Below are positions 54,301-63,946 of a stretch of DNA of 64,000 nucleotides, piece after piece. Where the stretch lies: contig NZ_SRSO01000002.1 of assembly GCF_004791695.1 (NCBI RefSeq), forward strand, positions 62,001-126,000. Reading direction: 5' to 3'. Each line of letters begins with the position of its first letter. Positions within the stretch are counted from its first letter, which is position 1. The notes under the pieces are model-generated. The model made no database searches. It was not told the origin of the DNA and worked only from the letters and a program-made list of their open reading frames with translations. A program made the position numbers and the translations under genes. Source of the stretch: Flavivirga rizhaonensis. Lineage in GTDB: Bacteria; Bacteroidota; Bacteroidia; Flavobacteriales; Flavobacteriaceae.

Positions 54301-54564
54301 ATTAAATTTAAAAACTGTGAGCTATGTTTCCATAATATTCTAATAAAAGCCTCTCCAAAAGCAGTTTTTAATGCCGTTACACTACCAGAGTATCTAAATA
54401 ATTGGTGGACATTAAAAGGCTCAGGAATTCCTGAGTTAGATTTAGAATACAATTTGAATTTTACTGATGCTTATAATTAGTTTGGTAAAGTTTCTGAAGT
54501 AAAAAATAATGGAATCCTCCATTTAAAAATTGCAGACTCAGAATTCAATCAATCAAAGCATTAA
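54301..54564 (+). pseudogene. decayed SRPBCC (AHSA1-like) gene with internal stop
   Basis: The plus-strand frame shows an unmistakable SRPBCC domain: IKASPKAVFNAVTLPEYLNN, then WWTLKGSGIP, ending in FTDAYN. TAG at 54478-54480 stands where the family has Trp (YNW-G). The frame continues as FGKVSEVKNNGILHL to TAA at 54562-54564, where it runs into the 3' end of the convergent serine hydrolase. A stop upstream of 54297, no start codon and a missing C-terminal third confirm it is inactive. Confidence 0.82.
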
Positions 54565-55618
54565 TTTTCTCCCATAGATCATTATCAAAAGATGATAAGG
54601 CAAAATTGATATTATCAGCAGCATTTCCCATTCTAATAACTACTAGTTTTTTACTGGGAACGATATAAATTTTTTGATCATTTTTTCCCAAGGCAGCATA
54701 CATGTCAGATGGAGCATTTGGGACTAATTCACCATTAAACTCTAATTGACTAGCTGGTAAATGATAAGATGATTTTCCATTTAACCACCATAAATAGCCA
54801 TATGATTGATTAATATTTTGTGAAGTATTAGTCGCTTCATTTAAAAAGTTTTCAGGAATTATTGAAGTGCTTTCCCATGTACCATTAGCATAAATTAACA
54901 AACCAAAACGAGCCATACTACGTGTATTACTCCAATAAACACTAAAATCATTTGAATCTATCCATGCGCCAGTCATACCAATTTTGTTTCTCAATTTTGT
55001 GTTAAAATAATCAGACCAACTTTGGTTACTGGTTTGAGAAACCACATCCTGCATTTTTACATAAACATTATGATATGCCCATCTTGTACCAGCATCAGCT
55101 ATGTATTTAAGGTTTATAGGGGAAACACTATCTCCTAAACCATCATCCAGACCAGAATTCATAGATAATAAGTTTTTACAAGTAATTAAATTTTCTTTTT
55201 CTAAAGTAGCACTAGTCCAACCTGTTCCTAAATAATCGGAAACCTTGTTATTTATATTTATTAACCCTTCTTTTTGGGCAATTCCAGAAATAGCTGTGGT
55301 TAATGTTTTACCAGCACTTGCCCAATACCATGGTGATGTTACTGTATGATTACCGAAGTACTGCTCAACCACGATTCTACCTTCATGCAGGATCATAAAA
55401 CTTTTTGTGTTTTTATTTTCTAAATAATCTAATAAAGGTTGTAGGGCAGAGGTATTCCATTCTAAATCTACAAGAGGTTTGGTTTCCCAAACTTCAGTAT
55501 TTATAGGAGGGAAATATAGAGCATTATTAACAGCCTTTGGGAGTACTGACGAATCATCTTTGGAGCAGCTAAATAAAAAAGCCAGTATTAATAGTGAGAG
55601 GCAAACTAAATTTTTCAT
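54545..55618 (-). CDS. beta-lactamase-family serine hydrolase lipoprotein
   Basis: A 357-residue lipoprotein (signal MKNLVCLSLLILAFLFSC, Cys 18) from ATG 55618; the frame is open to 55648, but the signal begins at Met 11 of that longer reading. The serine beta-lactamase/esterase fold is marked by SxxK at Ser 101-Lys 104 (WASAGKTLTTAI), YHNVY as the Tyr motif and YGYLWWLNG. Substrates of this class include esters and D-amino peptides; none is indicated here. Its 3' end overlaps the SRPBCC relic by 20 nt. Confidence 0.85.
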   Translation of the reverse strand: MKNLVCLSLLILAFLFSCSKDDSSVLPKAVNNALYFPPINTEVWETKPLVDLEWNTSALQPLLDYLENKNTKSFMILHEGRIVVEQYFGNHTVTSPWYWASAGKTLTTAISGIAQKEGLININNKVSDYLGTGWTSATLEKENLITCKNLLSMNSGLDDGLGDSVSPINLKYIADAGTRWAYHNVYVKMQDVVSQTSNQSWSDYFNTKLRNKIGMTGAWIDSNDFSVYWSNTRSMARFGLLIYANGTWESTSIIPENFLNEATNTSQNINQSYGYLWWLNGKSSYHLPASQLEFNGELVPNAPSDMYAALGKNDQKIYIVPSKKLVVIRMGNAADNINFALSSFDNDLWEKINALID

Positions 55619-55674
55619 AGTTGTAGGTTTAGTAATTAAGATCTCCAAATATATAAAAGGTTTAATTAAGGTTG

Positions 55675-55682
55675 TATCTTTG
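55675..55682 (+). promoter_or_regulatory. -7 element of rimO
   Basis: TATCTTTG is a perfect TAnnTTTG element, 59 nt before ATG 55742. No TTG lies at the standard -33 position. Confidence 0.55.
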
Positions 55683-55741
55683 CGCCCTGAATTGATTACC
55701 GTTATTAATTAAAAAGATTTCCACATGCGTGGAAAAATAGT

Positions 55742-57046
55742 ATGCGTACAAAAACTCTTAAGAAAAACAAGATAAATGTTGTAACTCTTGGCTGTAGTAA
55801 AAATGTTTACGACAGTGAAGTGTTAATGGGGCAGCTTAAAGCTAGTGGTAAAAATGTTGTTCATGAGGAAGAAGGAAATATTGTGGTTATTAATACTTGT
55901 GGGTTTATTAATAATGCAAAAGAAGAAAGTGTGAATACCATCTTAGAATTCATGCAAAAAAAGGAAGCGGGAGATGTTGATAAGGTATTCGTTACAGGGT
56001 GTTTAAGTGAGCGTTATAAACCAGATTTACAAAAAGAAATTCCAAATGTGGATGAGTACTTTGGAACGACAGAACTGCCAGGATTGTTAAAAGCTTTGGG
56101 AGCTGATTATAAACATGAATTAATAGGAGAGCGCTTAACAACAACACCTAAAAATTATGCTTATTTGAAAATTGCCGAAGGTTGTGACAGGCCCTGTAGC
56201 TTTTGCGCCATCCCAATTATGCGAGGTAAGCATAGAAGCACGCCTATAGAAGATATTGTTGTTGAAGCTGAAAAATTAGCAGCAAATGGTGTTAAAGAAC
56301 TCATTTTAATAGCTCAGGACTTAACTTATTATGGTTTAGATTTATACAAAAAGAGAAACTTAGCGGAATTATTAGAGGCTTTAGTAAAAGTAGAGGGAGT
56401 TGAATGGATTCGTTTACATTATGCATTTCCTACAGGATTTCCAATGGATGTTTTGGATGTTATGAATCGAGAGCCTAAAGTTTGTAATTATATAGATATT
56501 CCGTTGCAACATATTTCAGATGCTATTTTAAAAAGCATGCGTCGTGGTACTACTAAAGAGAAAACTACCAAGTTACTTAAACAATTTAGAGCAGCTGTTC
56601 CGAATATGACCATTAGAACAACACTTATTGTAGGGTATCCTGGGGAAACGGAAGAAGACTTTCAAACATTGAAACAATGGGTTACCGATATGCGTTTTGA
56701 GCGTTTGGGTTGTTTTACATATTCTCATGAAGAAAACACACATGCTTATAATTTAGAAGATGACGTTCCTGAAGAGGTAAAGATTGAACGCGCTAATGAA
56801 ATCATGGAAATACAATCGCAGATTTCATGGGAACTCAATCAAGAAAAAATAGGGAAGACCTTTAAAGTGGTTATTGATAGGAAAGAAGGGAATTATTTTA
56901 TTGGACGTACCGAATATGATTCACCAGATGTTGATAACGAAGTGTTGATTGATGCTACTAAAACCTATTTAAAAACAGGAGAGTTTACTGCCGTAAAAAT
57001 TATTGAAGCAGAAGACTTTGATCTTTATGGAGAAGTAATTGTTTAA
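55742..57046 (+). CDS. rimO: ribosomal protein S12 methylthiotransferase RimO
   Basis: A 434-residue radical-SAM enzyme that methylthiolates Asp 89 of ribosomal protein S12. The N-terminal MTTase domain supplies Cys 18, Cys 53 and Cys 87 for one Fe4S4 cluster. The radical-SAM motif CDRPCSFC (148, 152, 155) binds the second. A TRAM domain closes the protein (about 370-434). The family's GCSKN and the DLTYYGLDLY segment favour RimO over MiaB. Monocistronic. Confidence 0.95.
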   Translation: MRTKTLKKNKINVVTLGCSKNVYDSEVLMGQLKASGKNVVHEEEGNIVVINTCGFINNAKEESVNTILEFMQKKEAGDVDKVFVTGCLSERYKPDLQKEIPNVDEYFGTTELPGLLKALGADYKHELIGERLTTTPKNYAYLKIAEGCDRPCSFCAIPIMRGKHRSTPIEDIVVEAEKLAANGVKELILIAQDLTYYGLDLYKKRNLAELLEALVKVEGVEWIRLHYAFPTGFPMDVLDVMNREPKVCNYIDIPLQHISDAILKSMRRGTTKEKTTKLLKQFRAAVPNMTIRTTLIVGYPGETEEDFQTLKQWVTDMRFERLGCFTYSHEENTHAYNLEDDVPEEVKIERANEIMEIQSQISWELNQEKIGKTFKVVIDRKEGNYFIGRTEYDSPDVDNEVLIDATKTYLKTGEFTAVKIIEAEDFDLYGEVIV

Positions 57047-57132
57047 ATTTGTGATAGGAACTATAATTAAAAAACGCTTCAAAGTTGAAACAAACAAACT
57101 CTGAAATGTTTTATAGTATCAAAACTTAAGAT

Positions 57133-57822
57133 ATGATTTTAAATGACTTTTCATATTTTCTTTCTTCCATTAGTAAAAATCCACTTCGGGTATTGGATGC
57201 ATCTATTCCAAATACCAAATACATATCTTTAGATTTATCAGAATCCAATAAAGCGCTAAATAATATTGATGTATCATCATCTTCAAGATTGGGGGCGTAT
57301 ATTAATAATCATATTAAAAAGCATAATGCCTTGGTGGCGTATGGAGGGTATTTAGAAGTTCGAAATATATATAAACGCAGTTTACATTTTAATAAGCAAG
57401 CTGAAGACGGACGTAATATTCATCTAGGCATTGATTTATGGTGTCCTGCCAATACGCCAATTGATACACCTCTTGATGCTACCGTTCATAGTTTTAAAAA
57501 TAATATAAATTATGGCGATTATGGCCCAACCATTATTTTAAAACATACGATCAACAAAGTCGTATTTCATACACTTTATGGGCATTTGAGTTTAGCTTCT
57601 ATTAAAGATTTAAAAGTAGATCAAACTTTTAAACAGGGAGAGCAGATCGCGACTCTTGGAGACTTTGCCGTAAATGGTGATTATCCACCACATTTACACT
57701 TTCAAATTATAAAAGATATACAAAACCATATGGGGGATTACCCTGGTGTTTGTAGTAAAAAAGATTTAGAATTCTATATTGAAAATTGTCCAGACCCTAA
57801 TATTCTAATGAAGCATGTATAG
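57133..57822 (+). CDS. M23-family peptidase-like protein without signal peptide
   Basis: A 229-residue protein with a LytM/M23 domain (about 90-200): zinc ligands in HLGIDLWCP, YGHLSLAS and HLHFQI, the latter the HxH motif. M23 enzymes cleave peptidoglycan crosslinks, but no signal peptide or membrane segment is visible, so this member is apparently cytoplasmic or exported by an unknown route. The ATG at 57133 is the only good start. Similar signal-less M23 proteins in Bacteroidota lie near amino-acid or aminotransferase genes. Confidence 0.85.
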   Translation: MILNDFSYFLSSISKNPLRVLDASIPNTKYISLDLSESNKALNNIDVSSSSRLGAYINNHIKKHNALVAYGGYLEVRNIYKRSLHFNKQAEDGRNIHLGIDLWCPANTPIDTPLDATVHSFKNNINYGDYGPTIILKHTINKVVFHTLYGHLSLASIKDLKVDQTFKQGEQIATLGDFAVNGDYPPHLHFQIIKDIQNHMGDYPGVCSKKDLEFYIENCPDPNILMKHV

Positions 57823-57980
57823 AATATAAACTCACACTATTTAAGTAAATAACATCAGTTTAATTTTTTTTATAAAAAATAATATTAAAGAAATGATTTT
57901 CAGGTTTTAATATATCGAGTTCGTGTTATATTAAAGTGTCTCATATTTTATATAAAGATTTGCTATTAAGCTAGTAAATA

Positions 57981-58322
57981 TTATATAATGGCTTCTTTAC
58001 CTCGGGTTCTTGTTCTAATTCTTATAGCATCTTGTACATCGTAAATAAATATTTTTCCGTCACCAACTTGTCCTTCAGAGCTATTATCCAGTATCGTATC
58101 AATACACTTATCTAGATTAGAATCACTGACTATGCACATAATCATTATACGAGTATGCAAAATCATAGATTGCTCTGTACCTCGATAGCGCTCGGAATAA
58201 CTCTTTTGCAGTCCAGAACCTTTTACAGGAATTACTGTAAGGCAAGGAATGTCCGCGTCTTTTAATCCTTTTTGTACTGCTTTTAATTTTGATGGTCTTA
58301 TTATGGCTTCTACTTTTTTCAT
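57981..58322 (-). CDS. PII nitrogen-regulatory protein (GlnB/GlnK family)
   Basis: A 113-residue PII trimer subunit: KKVEAIIRPSKLKAVQKGL, the T-loop with the potential modification Tyr in SERYRGTEQ, and the C-terminal GDGKIFIYDVQDAIRIRT. It senses 2-oxoglutarate and ATP/ADP, and in this position it most likely blocks the ammonium channel encoded 34 nt upstream (the amt-glnK operon arrangement). Confidence 0.96.
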   Translation of the reverse strand: MKKVEAIIRPSKLKAVQKGLKDADIPCLTVIPVKGSGLQKSYSERYRGTEQSMILHTRIMIMCIVSDSNLDKCIDTILDNSSEGQVGDGKIFIYDVQDAIRIRTRTRGKEAII

Positions 58323-58356
58323 GAGACTATGATTTAATGTTTTTATTTATGTTAGG

Positions 58357-59610
58357 TTATTCAAATGTTGTATAAGATTCAACACCAAATGATACAGCAT
58401 CTATACCCGCAGTTTCTTCTATTCGTGATACACGAATACCAACTGTTTTTTTCATAATTACCATGATTATAAAAGTAATTAAAAAAGAAAAAGAACCAAT
58501 AACTAATACACCTAATACTTGTGTTATTAGTAGACTACTTCCGCCTCCAAAAAACAGACCACCTTCTGAAGCGAAAAGCCCAACAGCAAAGGTTCCGAAT
58601 AATCCATTAATGCCATGTACCGCAATAGCCCCTACAGGGTCATCAATCTTAATTTTATCAAAGAATATGACAGCTACATCAACTAAAACACCAGCTATGA
58701 ATCCAATAATTATAGCTGAGTTAGAGTCCACTACATTACAACCAGCAGTAATGGCAACAAGTCCTGCTAATACACCATTAATAACCATGGTTATATCTAT
58801 TTGACCGTATCTGAAATATGTGTAAGCCATTGTAGAAATACCTCCAGCAGCAGATGCTAAAAAGGTGTTGGTTACAACGGTACCTATGAGCTCCCAATTA
58901 CCAACTGCAGATAAAGTTGAACCAGGGTTAAAACCAAACCATCCAAACCATAGAATAAAACCTCCTATAGCCGCTAAAGGTAAACTGTGTCCTGGTATAG
59001 GATTTGGTTTTCCATTGGCTTGGTATTTACCAATACGAGGTCCCAATACAATAGCAGCAGCCAAAGCAGCGAAACCACCCATGGCATGTACTGCTGAAGA
59101 CCCAGCAAAATCATTAAACCCTCTTACAGCTAACCACCCATTTGGATTCCATACCCAATTTGCTACTAAAGGATACATGATTGCACAGAAGATGAATACA
59201 AACAAAGCATAACTCCAAACTTTCATACGTTCTGCAACAGCTCCAGAAACAATAGATATAGCTGCAATAGCGAATCCTAGTTGGATAAACCAGAATAATT
59301 TGTTTGAAACAGTAAGACCTAACCCTAAATCATTGTTTGTTATACCAGTATCAAAAGCAAACCAACCATTTGAACTTCCGTAAGCAATACCAAATCCAAC
59401 TAAATAAAAAGCAATACCACCAAAAGTAATATCAATAATTACTTTTGCGATAATACTCATGGCATTTTTTGCTCTTACAAATCCAGCTTCTAATAACGCA
59501 AAACCGCCTTCCATTAAAAATATAATAGCGGCACAAATGGCGACCCAAACCGTATCTATTGCATTAATAATTTCTGTTTGCTCAAGAGCTACTGTTGCTA
59601 CTTCTTCCAT
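58357..59610 (-). CDS. amt: ammonium transporter (Amt/Rh family)
   Basis: A 417-residue channel with 11 hydrophobic helices and the Amt signatures FALLEAGFVRAKNAM, DFAGSSAVHAMGGFAAL and VAITAGCNVVD. The paired pore His residues lie in VHAMGG and AVHGINGLFG. It brings in NH3/NH4+ at low external nitrogen. It is the first gene of a two-gene operon with the PII gene. Confidence 0.96.
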   Translation of the reverse strand: MEEVATVALEQTEIINAIDTVWVAICAAIIFLMEGGFALLEAGFVRAKNAMSIIAKVIIDITFGGIAFYLVGFGIAYGSSNGWFAFDTGITNNDLGLGLTVSNKLFWFIQLGFAIAAISIVSGAVAERMKVWSYALFVFIFCAIMYPLVANWVWNPNGWLAVRGFNDFAGSSAVHAMGGFAALAAAIVLGPRIGKYQANGKPNPIPGHSLPLAAIGGFILWFGWFGFNPGSTLSAVGNWELIGTVVTNTFLASAAGGISTMAYTYFRYGQIDITMVINGVLAGLVAITAGCNVVDSNSAIIIGFIAGVLVDVAVIFFDKIKIDDPVGAIAVHGINGLFGTFAVGLFASEGGLFFGGGSSLLITQVLGVLVIGSFSFLITFIIMVIMKKTVGIRVSRIEETAGIDAVSFGVESYTTFE

Positions 59611-59983
59611 TACTTATTTGTTTAGTTGATTTTAAAGTTTTTAGTGTTTTTCTTTATTTTTTTTAACAAAAAAGCTGAAATATAATAAATTAAGGTGGTT
59701 GTTAATTTGGGATATGATAAAATATATTGCTTTTTGAAAAGCATTCATGTTTTTGACTAAATCGCAATATTTTTTGTTGAATAAGTTCAGTTTTACTGAA
59801 ATTATTGCATTGAACTCATTTAGACTTTTTCAATTTGCTAAAAAATTGCTGTTTTCAGCTCTGTTTTTGTATTTTTTTCCTTCCGTAGCTCTGCTATGCA
59901 ACTCAAAAAAGTCTTCAACAGAGGCAAAAACTTCTAATTTTCGCTTAAATCCAAAAAGTCTAAATGAGTTCATTAAAAAAAGA
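59611..59983. other. non-coding stretch between amt and secA
   Basis: An AT-rich region holding the amt upstream sequence. A plus-strand frame of 87 codons exists (59747-60010), but it reads through the secA terminator and resembles no protein, so it is not called as a gene. Confidence 0.5.
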
Positions 59984-60004
59984 CTGCCTTTTTTAGGCAG
60001 CCTC
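59982..60004 (-). terminator. terminator of secA
   Basis: Read on the minus strand: GAGGCTGCCT, loop AAAAA, AGGCAGTCTTTTTTT; a 6-bp perfect core stem with a T7 tract, about 30 nt after the secA stop. Confidence 0.88.
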
Positions 60005-60033
60005 TTTTAAATTATAATAAAGTTAAACAAGGA

Positions 60034-63000
60034 TTATTCTTCAACCAACACCCATTCACCTTTAGCGATTAATGGTTCGGCTTGTTTATACTTAACAGTT
60101 TTGTTTTCGCCATTCATAACATGTTTAATGGTAACGCGATCGTTACGACCAATTTTGGGCTTGTCTCGAACTATCGTTTCTACAACTTCTTGACGACGTT
60201 GTGTATTTCCAGCAGCTCTATTTTGTGCGGAGCGTTCATCTAGATTAGGAATTTCGTCTTTTTGAGTATTTAATTTTTCCTGCTTACGAACACGTGCTTC
60301 TTGAATAGTATTTTGAGTTTCCTGTGGTAATTCACCTTTAAATAAGAATGAAATAACATCTTTATTTACTTGGTCTATCATTTCCTTAAACAATTCAAAA
60401 GACTCAAATTTGTAGATAAGTAATGGGTCTTTTTGTTCGTGTACTGCTAATTGAACGGATTGTTTTAACTCATCCATTTTACGTAAATGCGTTTTCCAGG
60501 CATCATCTATAATGGCAAGTGTGATATTCTTTTCAAAATCGGTTATTAATTGTTTGCCGTTGGTTTTGTATGCTTTTTCAAGATCGGTAACAACGTTTAA
60601 ACTTTTAATACCATCAGTAAAAGGAACAACAATACGTTTGAATTTATCGCGCTGTGTTTCATATACATTTTTAATTACTGGGAATGCAATGTCTGCATTA
60701 CGAGTCATTTTTTCCTTGTAGTGCTCGAAAGCCGCTTTATATATTTTTGATGTGATTTCTTGAGCAGAAAGGTTTCCAAATTCTTCTTGAGAAACTGGAG
60801 AATTCATTGAAAAATAACGAATTAATTCAAACTCGAAATTTTTATAATCGTTAGCTCCTTTGTTTGTTTCAGAGATTCCTTCTGAAGTATCAAAAATCAT
60901 ATTTGCTAAATCTACACGAAGACGTTCTCCAAATAATGCATGGTGACGACGTTTATAGACAACTTCACGTTGTGCATTCATAACATCATCGTACTCTAAT
61001 AAACGCTTACGCACACCGAAGTTGTTTTCTTCAACTTTTTTCTGAGCACGTTCGATAGATTTCGAGATCATAGAGTGTTGAATAACTTCACCTTCTTTCA
61101 GTCCCATTTTATCCATCATTTTTGCGATACGTTCACTACCAAATAAACGCATTAGGTTATCTTCTAACGACACGTAGAATTGCGAACTTCCTGGGTCTCC
61201 CTGACGACCTGCACGACCACGTAACTGTCTGTCTACACGACGTGAATCATGACGTTCTGTGCCTACTATGGCTAATCCACCAGCAGCTTTAACTTCATCA
61301 GATAGCTTAATATCGGTACCACGACCTGCCATGTTTGTGGCAATAGTTACTTGTCCTGATTTACCTGCCTGATCAACAATGTCTGCCTCTTTTTTATGTT
61401 GTTTTGCATTTAATACGTTATGTGGTATTTTACGAATGCTTAACATTTTACCTAGTAATTCACTAATCTCTACAGAGGTTGTACCGATTAGAACTGGTCG
61501 GCCTGCTTGAGATAGTTTGGTAACATCATCAATAACCGCATTATACTTTTCACGTTTTGTTTTGTAAACTAAATCTTCTCTATCATCTCTGGCAACTGGT
61601 CTGTTAGTTGGAATTTCAACAACATCTAGCTTATAAATTTCCCAAAATTCACCAGCTTCAGTAACAGCAGTACCTGTCATACCAGATAGTTTGCGATACA
61701 TTCTGAAGTAATTTTGAAGCGTTACAGTTGCAAAAGTTTGAGTGGCATCTTCAATTTTTACATTTTCTTTAGCTTCAATCGCTTGGTGCAATCCATCACT
61801 ATAACGACGACCGTCCATAATACGACCTGTTTGCTCATCAACGATCATTACTTTATTGTCCATGACCACATATTGTGTGTCTTTTTCGAATAAAGCGTAT
61901 GCTTTTAAAAGTTGATTAAGTGTATGGATACGTTCAGATTTCACACCAAAATCCTTAAATAAGTCTTCTTTTAAATTGGCTTCTTCTTCCGCAGAAAGGT
62001 TTTGTTTTTCAATTTTAGCAATTTCAAGCCCTATTTCCGGTAAGATAAAAAAGTCTGGATTATCTTTTCCTGAGAGGTAATCAATCCCTTTATCGGTCAA
62101 TTCAATTTGATTGTTTTTTTCTTCAATAACATAGTACAATTCAGCATCAACCTTTGGCATTTCTCGGTTGTTGTCCTGCATGTAGAAATTCTCCGTTTTT
62201 TGAAGCAGCATCTTTACACCTTCTTCACTTAAAAACTTAATAAGTGCTTTATTTTTAGGGATACCACGGTATACTCTAAGGAGTTGGAAGCCTCCCTCTT
62301 TTGTGTCGCCTGCCTTAATTAATTTCTTTGCTTCAGCTAAAACACCAGTTAAATATTTACGTTGTACATTTACAATATCATCTACTTTAGGTTTTAACTC
62401 CGTAAATTCATGACGTTCTCCTTGAGGGATTGGTCCAGAAATGATTAATGGTGTACGAGCATCATCAACTAAAACGGAATCCACCTCATCTACAATTGCA
62501 TAATTATGTGGGCGTTGTACTAAGTCGTCAGGTGAATGCGCCATATTATCACGTAAATAATCGAACCCAAATTCGTTATTAGTTCCATAAGTAATATCTG
62601 CGTTATAGGCTTTTCTACGTTCGTCTGAATTTGGTTGATGGTAATCAATACAATCCACGCTTAAACCATGAAACTCAAAAATTGGTGCCATCCAAGCGCT
62701 ATCACGTTTTGCTAAGTAATCATTCACCGTAACTAGATGAACACCTTTTCCAGCAAGGGCATTTAAATATACAGGAAGGGTTGCTACAAGAGTTTTACCT
62801 TCTCCAGTTTGCATTTCTGCAATTTTACCTTGATGCATGGCAATACCACCAATAAGTTGTACATCATAATGAATCATATCCCAAGTGATGGGTTTTCCAG
62901 CAGCATCCCAAGAGTTTGCCCAAACCGCTTTATCGTCTTCTAAAACAATATACTCTTTGGTTCCAGATAATTCTCTATCAAAAGTGTTTGCTGTAACAGT

Positions 63001-63387
63001 AATACTTGTATTGTTTGTAAAACGCTTTGCAGTTTCTTTAACGACAGCGAAAGCTTCAGGTAAAATATCGTTTAAAACAGCTTCAGATGCATTGTAAGCA
63101 TCATCTTTTAACTTATCAATATCTTGATAGATATCTTCTCGTCTGTCTATATCTTCTGTGTTTTCAGCTTCTTCAAGAAGATTTGATATTTGCTCGTTAA
63201 TACTTTTAGTAGCTTCGGCTATTTTTCCTTTAAACTCAGCTGTTTTGCCACGTAATTCATCATGAGATAATGCTTCTATTGAGGCTTCAAAGGTTTTAAC
63301 TTGATTTACTATAGGATAGATGGCTTTTACATCTTGTTTGGACTTGTCTCCAACAAATACTTTAAGTACAGAATTTAAAAAACTCAT
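60034..63387 (-). CDS. secA: preprotein translocase ATPase SecA
   Basis: A 1117-residue SecA, the motor that drives proteins through SecYEG. Walker A is MQTGEGKTLVATLP, the DEAD-like motif is in IVDEVDSVLVDDARTPLIIS, and GRGTDIKL and RQLRGRAGRQGDPG mark the second motor domain. It is longer than E. coli SecA (901) because of N-terminal and motor-domain insertions typical of Bacteroidota. The C-terminal zinc-binding Cys motif is absent; instead it ends KHVMNGENKTVKYKQAEPLI. Monocistronic. Confidence 0.97.
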   Translation of the reverse strand: MSFLNSVLKVFVGDKSKQDVKAIYPIVNQVKTFEASIEALSHDELRGKTAEFKGKIAEATKSINEQISNLLEEAENTEDIDRREDIYQDIDKLKDDAYNASEAVLNDILPEAFAVVKETAKRFTNNTSITVTANTFDRELSGTKEYIVLEDDKAVWANSWDAAGKPITWDMIHYDVQLIGGIAMHQGKIAEMQTGEGKTLVATLPVYLNALAGKGVHLVTVNDYLAKRDSAWMAPIFEFHGLSVDCIDYHQPNSDERRKAYNADITYGTNNEFGFDYLRDNMAHSPDDLVQRPHNYAIVDEVDSVLVDDARTPLIISGPIPQGERHEFTELKPKVDDIVNVQRKYLTGVLAEAKKLIKAGDTKEGGFQLLRVYRGIPKNKALIKFLSEEGVKMLLQKTENFYMQDNNREMPKVDAELYYVIEEKNNQIELTDKGIDYLSGKDNPDFFILPEIGLEIAKIEKQNLSAEEEANLKEDLFKDFGVKSERIHTLNQLLKAYALFEKDTQYVVMDNKVMIVDEQTGRIMDGRRYSDGLHQAIEAKENVKIEDATQTFATVTLQNYFRMYRKLSGMTGTAVTEAGEFWEIYKLDVVEIPTNRPVARDDREDLVYKTKREKYNAVIDDVTKLSQAGRPVLIGTTSVEISELLGKMLSIRKIPHNVLNAKQHKKEADIVDQAGKSGQVTIATNMAGRGTDIKLSDEVKAAGGLAIVGTERHDSRRVDRQLRGRAGRQGDPGSSQFYVSLEDNLMRLFGSERIAKMMDKMGLKEGEVIQHSMISKSIERAQKKVEENNFGVRKRLLEYDDVMNAQREVVYKRRHHALFGERLRVDLANMIFDTSEGISETNKGANDYKNFEFELIRYFSMNSPVSQEEFGNLSAQEITSKIYKAAFEHYKEKMTRNADIAFPVIKNVYETQRDKFKRIVVPFTDGIKSLNVVTDLEKAYKTNGKQLITDFEKNITLAIIDDAWKTHLRKMDELKQSVQLAVHEQKDPLLIYKFESFELFKEMIDQVNKDVISFLFKGELPQETQNTIQEARVRKQEKLNTQKDEIPNLDERSAQNRAAGNTQRRQEVVETIVRDKPKIGRNDRVTIKHVMNGENKTVKYKQAEPLIAKGEWVLVEE

Positions 63388-63518
63388 GTGTTTATATTTT
63401 AATTTTTACTCTAAGATTACTCAAAAAGTAACTTTTGTTATATTTTATTTTCTTGTGCTTTTGTAAAGCATTCAAAGATACATTTTGTTATGCTGTTTTT
63501 ATAAATATTAAGACAAAA

Positions 63519-63543
63519 AAAAAGCCTCAAATCGAGACTTTTT
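63519..63543 (-). terminator. terminator of the DUF2795 gene
   Basis: Read on the minus strand: AAAAAGTCTC, loop, GAGGCTTTTT with one mismatch, continuing into a T9 tract. Confidence 0.8.
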
Positions 63544-63564
63544 AACTATTCTTTATGCTTATTA

Positions 63565-63786
63565 TTAATATTCATCTTCATTCCAGAGGTAATCTTCATC
63601 AGTTGGGTAATCAGACCAGATTTCTTCAATGGAATCATATGAATCTCCTTCATCTTCGATTGATTGTAAATTTTCAACAACTTCTAACGGTGCACCCGTT
63701 CTAATAGCGTAATCTATCAACTCGTCTTTTGTTGCTGGCCAAGGCGCATCACTTAAATAAGATGCTAATTCTAATGTCCAATACAT
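63565..63786 (-). CDS. DUF2795 small acidic protein
   Basis: A 73-residue protein: MYWTLELASYLSDAPWPATK, then DELIDYAIRTGAPLEVVENL and an acidic tail rich in Asp and Glu. This is the DUF2795 fold, common in bacteria and conserved near secA in Flavobacteria. Function unknown. It has its own terminator. The gene upstream on the same strand is the partial adenosyltransferase, 161 nt away. Confidence 0.9.
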   Translation of the reverse strand: MYWTLELASYLSDAPWPATKDELIDYAIRTGAPLEVVENLQSIEDEGDSYDSIEEIWSDYPTDEDYLWNEDEY

Positions 63787-63946
63787 TTTCTATTGTGTTT
63801 AATTTTTTGCAAAAATAATTTTTTAGTTTAAACAGACAAGAAAAAAATGAATTATTTAATCGTTAATTTTAAAGAACATATCTTTTTTTAATCTAAACAG
63901 GCGAAATTATTGTTGCTTTATTACTTTTTTGCAAGCTATTTTTATG

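Noticed and set aside
59747..60010. 87-codon plus-strand frame
   Set aside because: It runs through the secA terminator hairpin, has no recognisable domain and is Phe/Leu-rich as expected for AT-rich non-coding DNA.
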